From UBA6770 sp965660875 (GTDB lineage: Bacteria; Bacteroidota; Bacteroidia; Flavobacteriales_G; Salibacteraceae), in NCBI GenBank assembly GCA_965660875.1, contig CBFIBQ010000040.1, positions 1-25,464 of the forward strand: DNA of 25,464 bases, written 5' to 3'. The notes under the pieces were generated by a model, which saw only the letters and a program-made list of their open reading frames with translations, searched no databases and was not told where the DNA came from. Positions 23,542-25,464 of the stretch are shown piece by piece. Position numbers and translations under genes: made by a program. Positions within the stretch are counted from its first letter, which is position 1, and every line of letters starts with the position of its first letter.

Positions 23542-25464
23542 TTACTGAACAATTATTTTCTTACGCAGTTGAATACCTTCTTGATCAATAATTTCAACCA
23601 AGTAAATTCCCGAATTCGTGATGTTGAATTGATGAGAGTTACCACTAAAATCACTGGAGTAGACCAATTGCCCTTGCAAATCAATAATTTTTAAATTGAA
23701 TTGTCGGCTTTTTGTCTTTCTAGAAAGTTCTATGTAAAACTGTCCATAACTTGGATTAGGATAAATAAGTGCTTCTAACTCTTGTATTTCTTCAACGCTA
23801 GCAGGATTTTGATATAATAACATTTGATAAGCATTAATTCTTCCATATCCATGCTCATTATTTGGTATTGCACTACCAGTAAGGCTATCCTGGTCAGCTG
23901 TCATAATCATAGCTTGCTTTACTTCAGAATAATTAGCCGTTGGATATTTTTCTAAGTACAGTGCTACAATACCGGCCACGGCCGGTGAGGAGAAACTGGT
24001 GCCATCCGTAACCGAATGCTGGCCACCTAAATATAGGTTAGGACGATTGCTTGTAGCCATTGTGGCTAACACTTGGCCAGCCTGAGTGGTAATTACTCTA
24101 CTTCCTGGGCCCATAATATCGGGTTTTGTAATCCCAATTCTGGTTGGTCCTATACTGCTAAAACTTGCTCGTTCTTTCGCTTTTACCGAAAAGGTACGAC
24201 GAATAGAATCAACATCAAACATTGCGGTATTTACTGAATAGGCTCCAACTGTAATTACCTTTTCTGAGCATGCGTATGCGTTACCAATGTTCTGAGAAAA
24301 ATCGGGTTCTACATACCTACCTAATCTTCTTGTTTTTTCAGGAGGTCCGAATGCTAATGGATTATAGATGAAGTCAGAATTACAAGACCGCCTGGAAGTA
24401 GGTCCCGCCCATCCGTCAACCTTTCCAGTTCCTGAAAATTGAAAACGCCAAAACATAGATAAATCACTAGTTTTTATTTCAGCAAAATAGCCATAAGTTG
24501 ATCCTATTTTTTCAACGAAGGTTGTTACCACACCAATAATAGTTGATCCATTTTTGAGGGTATCGATAATCTTTTGGCCGATTGGTTGCTTAAAAGGCCT
24601 AAATCCAGTCTCGTCTATTGCCGTGCAGCAAGGGCTAAGATTTTCAGCCGCAATATTTATTTTCAAATTCTGGACTTTATTTTCATCACCATAAAAACTC
24701 ATGTATGCCCCAGTTTCGCGCTTGCAAACCGAAGTATTTGAAACCATAGGCCTAAACCACGTAAAAGCTGTATCATTATTTACCTCATACCCGACGTGAT
24801 GCCTAACTGCTCCAGAATTCCCAGCACTTACGACCAATACACGTCCATTTTTATCGTCCAGCATTTTTTCTATTAATTGGGTTGGCAAGTCTTTAGCATC
24901 ATGGCTTCCCTCAATTCCACCAAGGCTGATATTAATAACAGCCGGCTTGCCAGCAGCTTCTGCAACCTTAAATATGTAATTAATACCGTCCACTATCTTC
25001 ATCATAGATGGCGTACGATTAACGTAATCTAAATCAGAAGGACGAATACCAACGACAACTATATCAGCATCAGGAGCCATACCTTTTATCTCCTTTCTGT
25101 GTTTTCCACCTCCAGCCGCCATGCCAGTAACAGCAGTTCCATGACCATTGTAGGTAGTATCTCTATAATTGGCCATCAATCCCGCATCAATTTCAGAGGC
25201 TGTATATTCATTTCCATAACCGTAGGGGGCAAGTGTCGAATCAAAATTGTTTTGATCCCAAAAGGCCAAAATTCTTGTTGTACCATCGTCATTCTTAAAA
25301 TCAGGATGAGTTGGATCAATTCCGGAATCAATAATACCAACCACAACTCCTTCCCCTGTGTAGGCCTGTTGAAGCAACCCAGAACCAACGTGTACAGAAT
25401 CTGTTGAAGTAAAACGCAAGGCAGTAGCGTCTTGTACAGAAAGTGGAGAGTTATGAACTTCTGC
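23542..25464 (-). CDS. S8 subtilisin-like protease with T9SS domain, N-terminus missing
   Basis: The frame remains open to the last base of the window, giving 640 residues; the true start lies outside and the TTG at 25419 is only an internal codon. Counted from the first in-window codon (AEVHNSPLSV), the catalytic triad is Asp46 (IIDSGID), His108 (NGHGTAVTGM) and Ser490 (DGTSFSSPAVAG), with oxyanion Asn216 (SAGNSGA). An insert of about 130 residues (235-365) between Asn and Ser contains SPCC and beta-rich sequence, where many large subtilases carry a PA-like or other beta domain. Residues about 560-640 are a T9SS type A domain (YPNPSYGQFYIEL, ending RKKIIVQ). It is a secreted serine protease, convergent with the M43 protease. 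Confidence 0.92.
   Translation of the reverse strand, partial: AEVHNSPLSVQDATALRFTSTDSVHVGSGLLQQAYTGEGVVVGIIDSGIDPTHPDFKNDDGTTRILAFWDQNNFDSTLAPYGYGNEYTASEIDAGLMANYRDTTYNGHGTAVTGMAAGGGKHRKEIKGMAPDADIVVVGIRPSDLDYVNRTPSMMKIVDGINYIFKVAEAAGKPAVINISLGGIEGSHDAKDLPTQLIEKMLDDKNGRVLVVSAGNSGAVRHHVGYEVNNDTAFTWFRPMVSNTSVCKRETGAYMSFYGDENKVQNLKINIAAENLSPCCTAIDETGFRPFKQPIGQKIIDTLKNGSTIIGVVTTFVEKIGSTYGYFAEIKTSDLSMFWRFQFSGTGKVDGWAGPTSRRSCNSDFIYNPLAFGPPEKTRRLGRYVEPDFSQNIGNAYACSEKVITVGAYSVNTAMFDVDSIRRTFSVKAKERASFSSIGPTRIGITKPDIMGPGSRVITTQAGQVLATMATSNRPNLYLGGQHSVTDGTSFSSPAVAGIVALYLEKYPTANYSEVKQAMIMTADQDSLTGSAIPNNEHGYGRINAYQMLLYQNPASVEEIQELEALIYPNPSYGQFYIELSRKTKSRQFNLKIIDLQGQLVYSSDFSGNSHQFNITNSGIYLVEIIDQEGIQLRKKIIVQ

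Noticed and set aside
25417..25419. TTG as start codon of the subtilase
   Set aside because: The frame continues upstream to the window edge without a stop and with protein-like sequence, and no signal peptide follows the TTG.

Overview
The window looks like chromosomal DNA from a low-GC member of the Bacteroidota, probably a marine or flavobacterial-type lineage. The grounds are AT-rich intergenic DNA, almost no Shine-Dalgarno sequences, TAnnTTTG-type -7 promoter elements placed right at start codons, and four-plus secreted proteins, three of which end in a type IX secretion (T9SS) sorting domain. I see no rRNA, tRNA, CRISPR array or insertion sequence.

Region 1 (about 1-14130) is a copper-handling island. 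It is bracketed by two related regulators (29-589 and 13550-14128), each joining an N-terminal heavy-metal-associated (HMA) CxxC domain to an AraC-type DNA-binding domain. Between them lie an HMA-MauE/DoxX membrane fusion, a divergent multicopper oxidase carrying a T9SS tail, and a long plus-strand operon: a small HYC/CC/PP-motif secreted protein, a CusA-type RND pump, a TolC-type outer-membrane channel, a CopB-type (CPH) P1B ATPase, a CusB-type adaptor with a fused DUF3347 domain, and a free-standing secreted DUF3347 protein. Together these can sense, oxidise, export from the cytoplasm and expel from the periplasm copper (or silver). The pump and its channel overlap by four bases, and the ATPase and adaptor follow at gaps of 2 and 1 bases, so they are almost certainly co-transcribed.

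Region 2 (about 14187-21157) is a mixed envelope and stress region on the same strand: a secreted protein of unknown function, an SLC1/DAACS carboxylate symporter, a YceI-family secreted protein, an outer-membrane porin-like barrel, a tandem universal stress protein broken by a one-base frameshift, an SPFH/prohibitin-like lipoprotein, and a small potassium-channel-like protein. Linkage to copper is only positional.

Region 3 (21229-25464) holds two convergent T9SS cargo proteases: an M43 (pappalysin-type) metalloprotease on plus and an S8 subtilisin-like protease on minus. The subtilase coding frame stays open to the last base of the window, so its N-terminus is missing.

The strongest candidates for something under-described are the paired HMA-AraC regulators, the HMA-MauE fusion and the duplicated DUF3347 module. 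Family names are from recall of motifs, not from searches.
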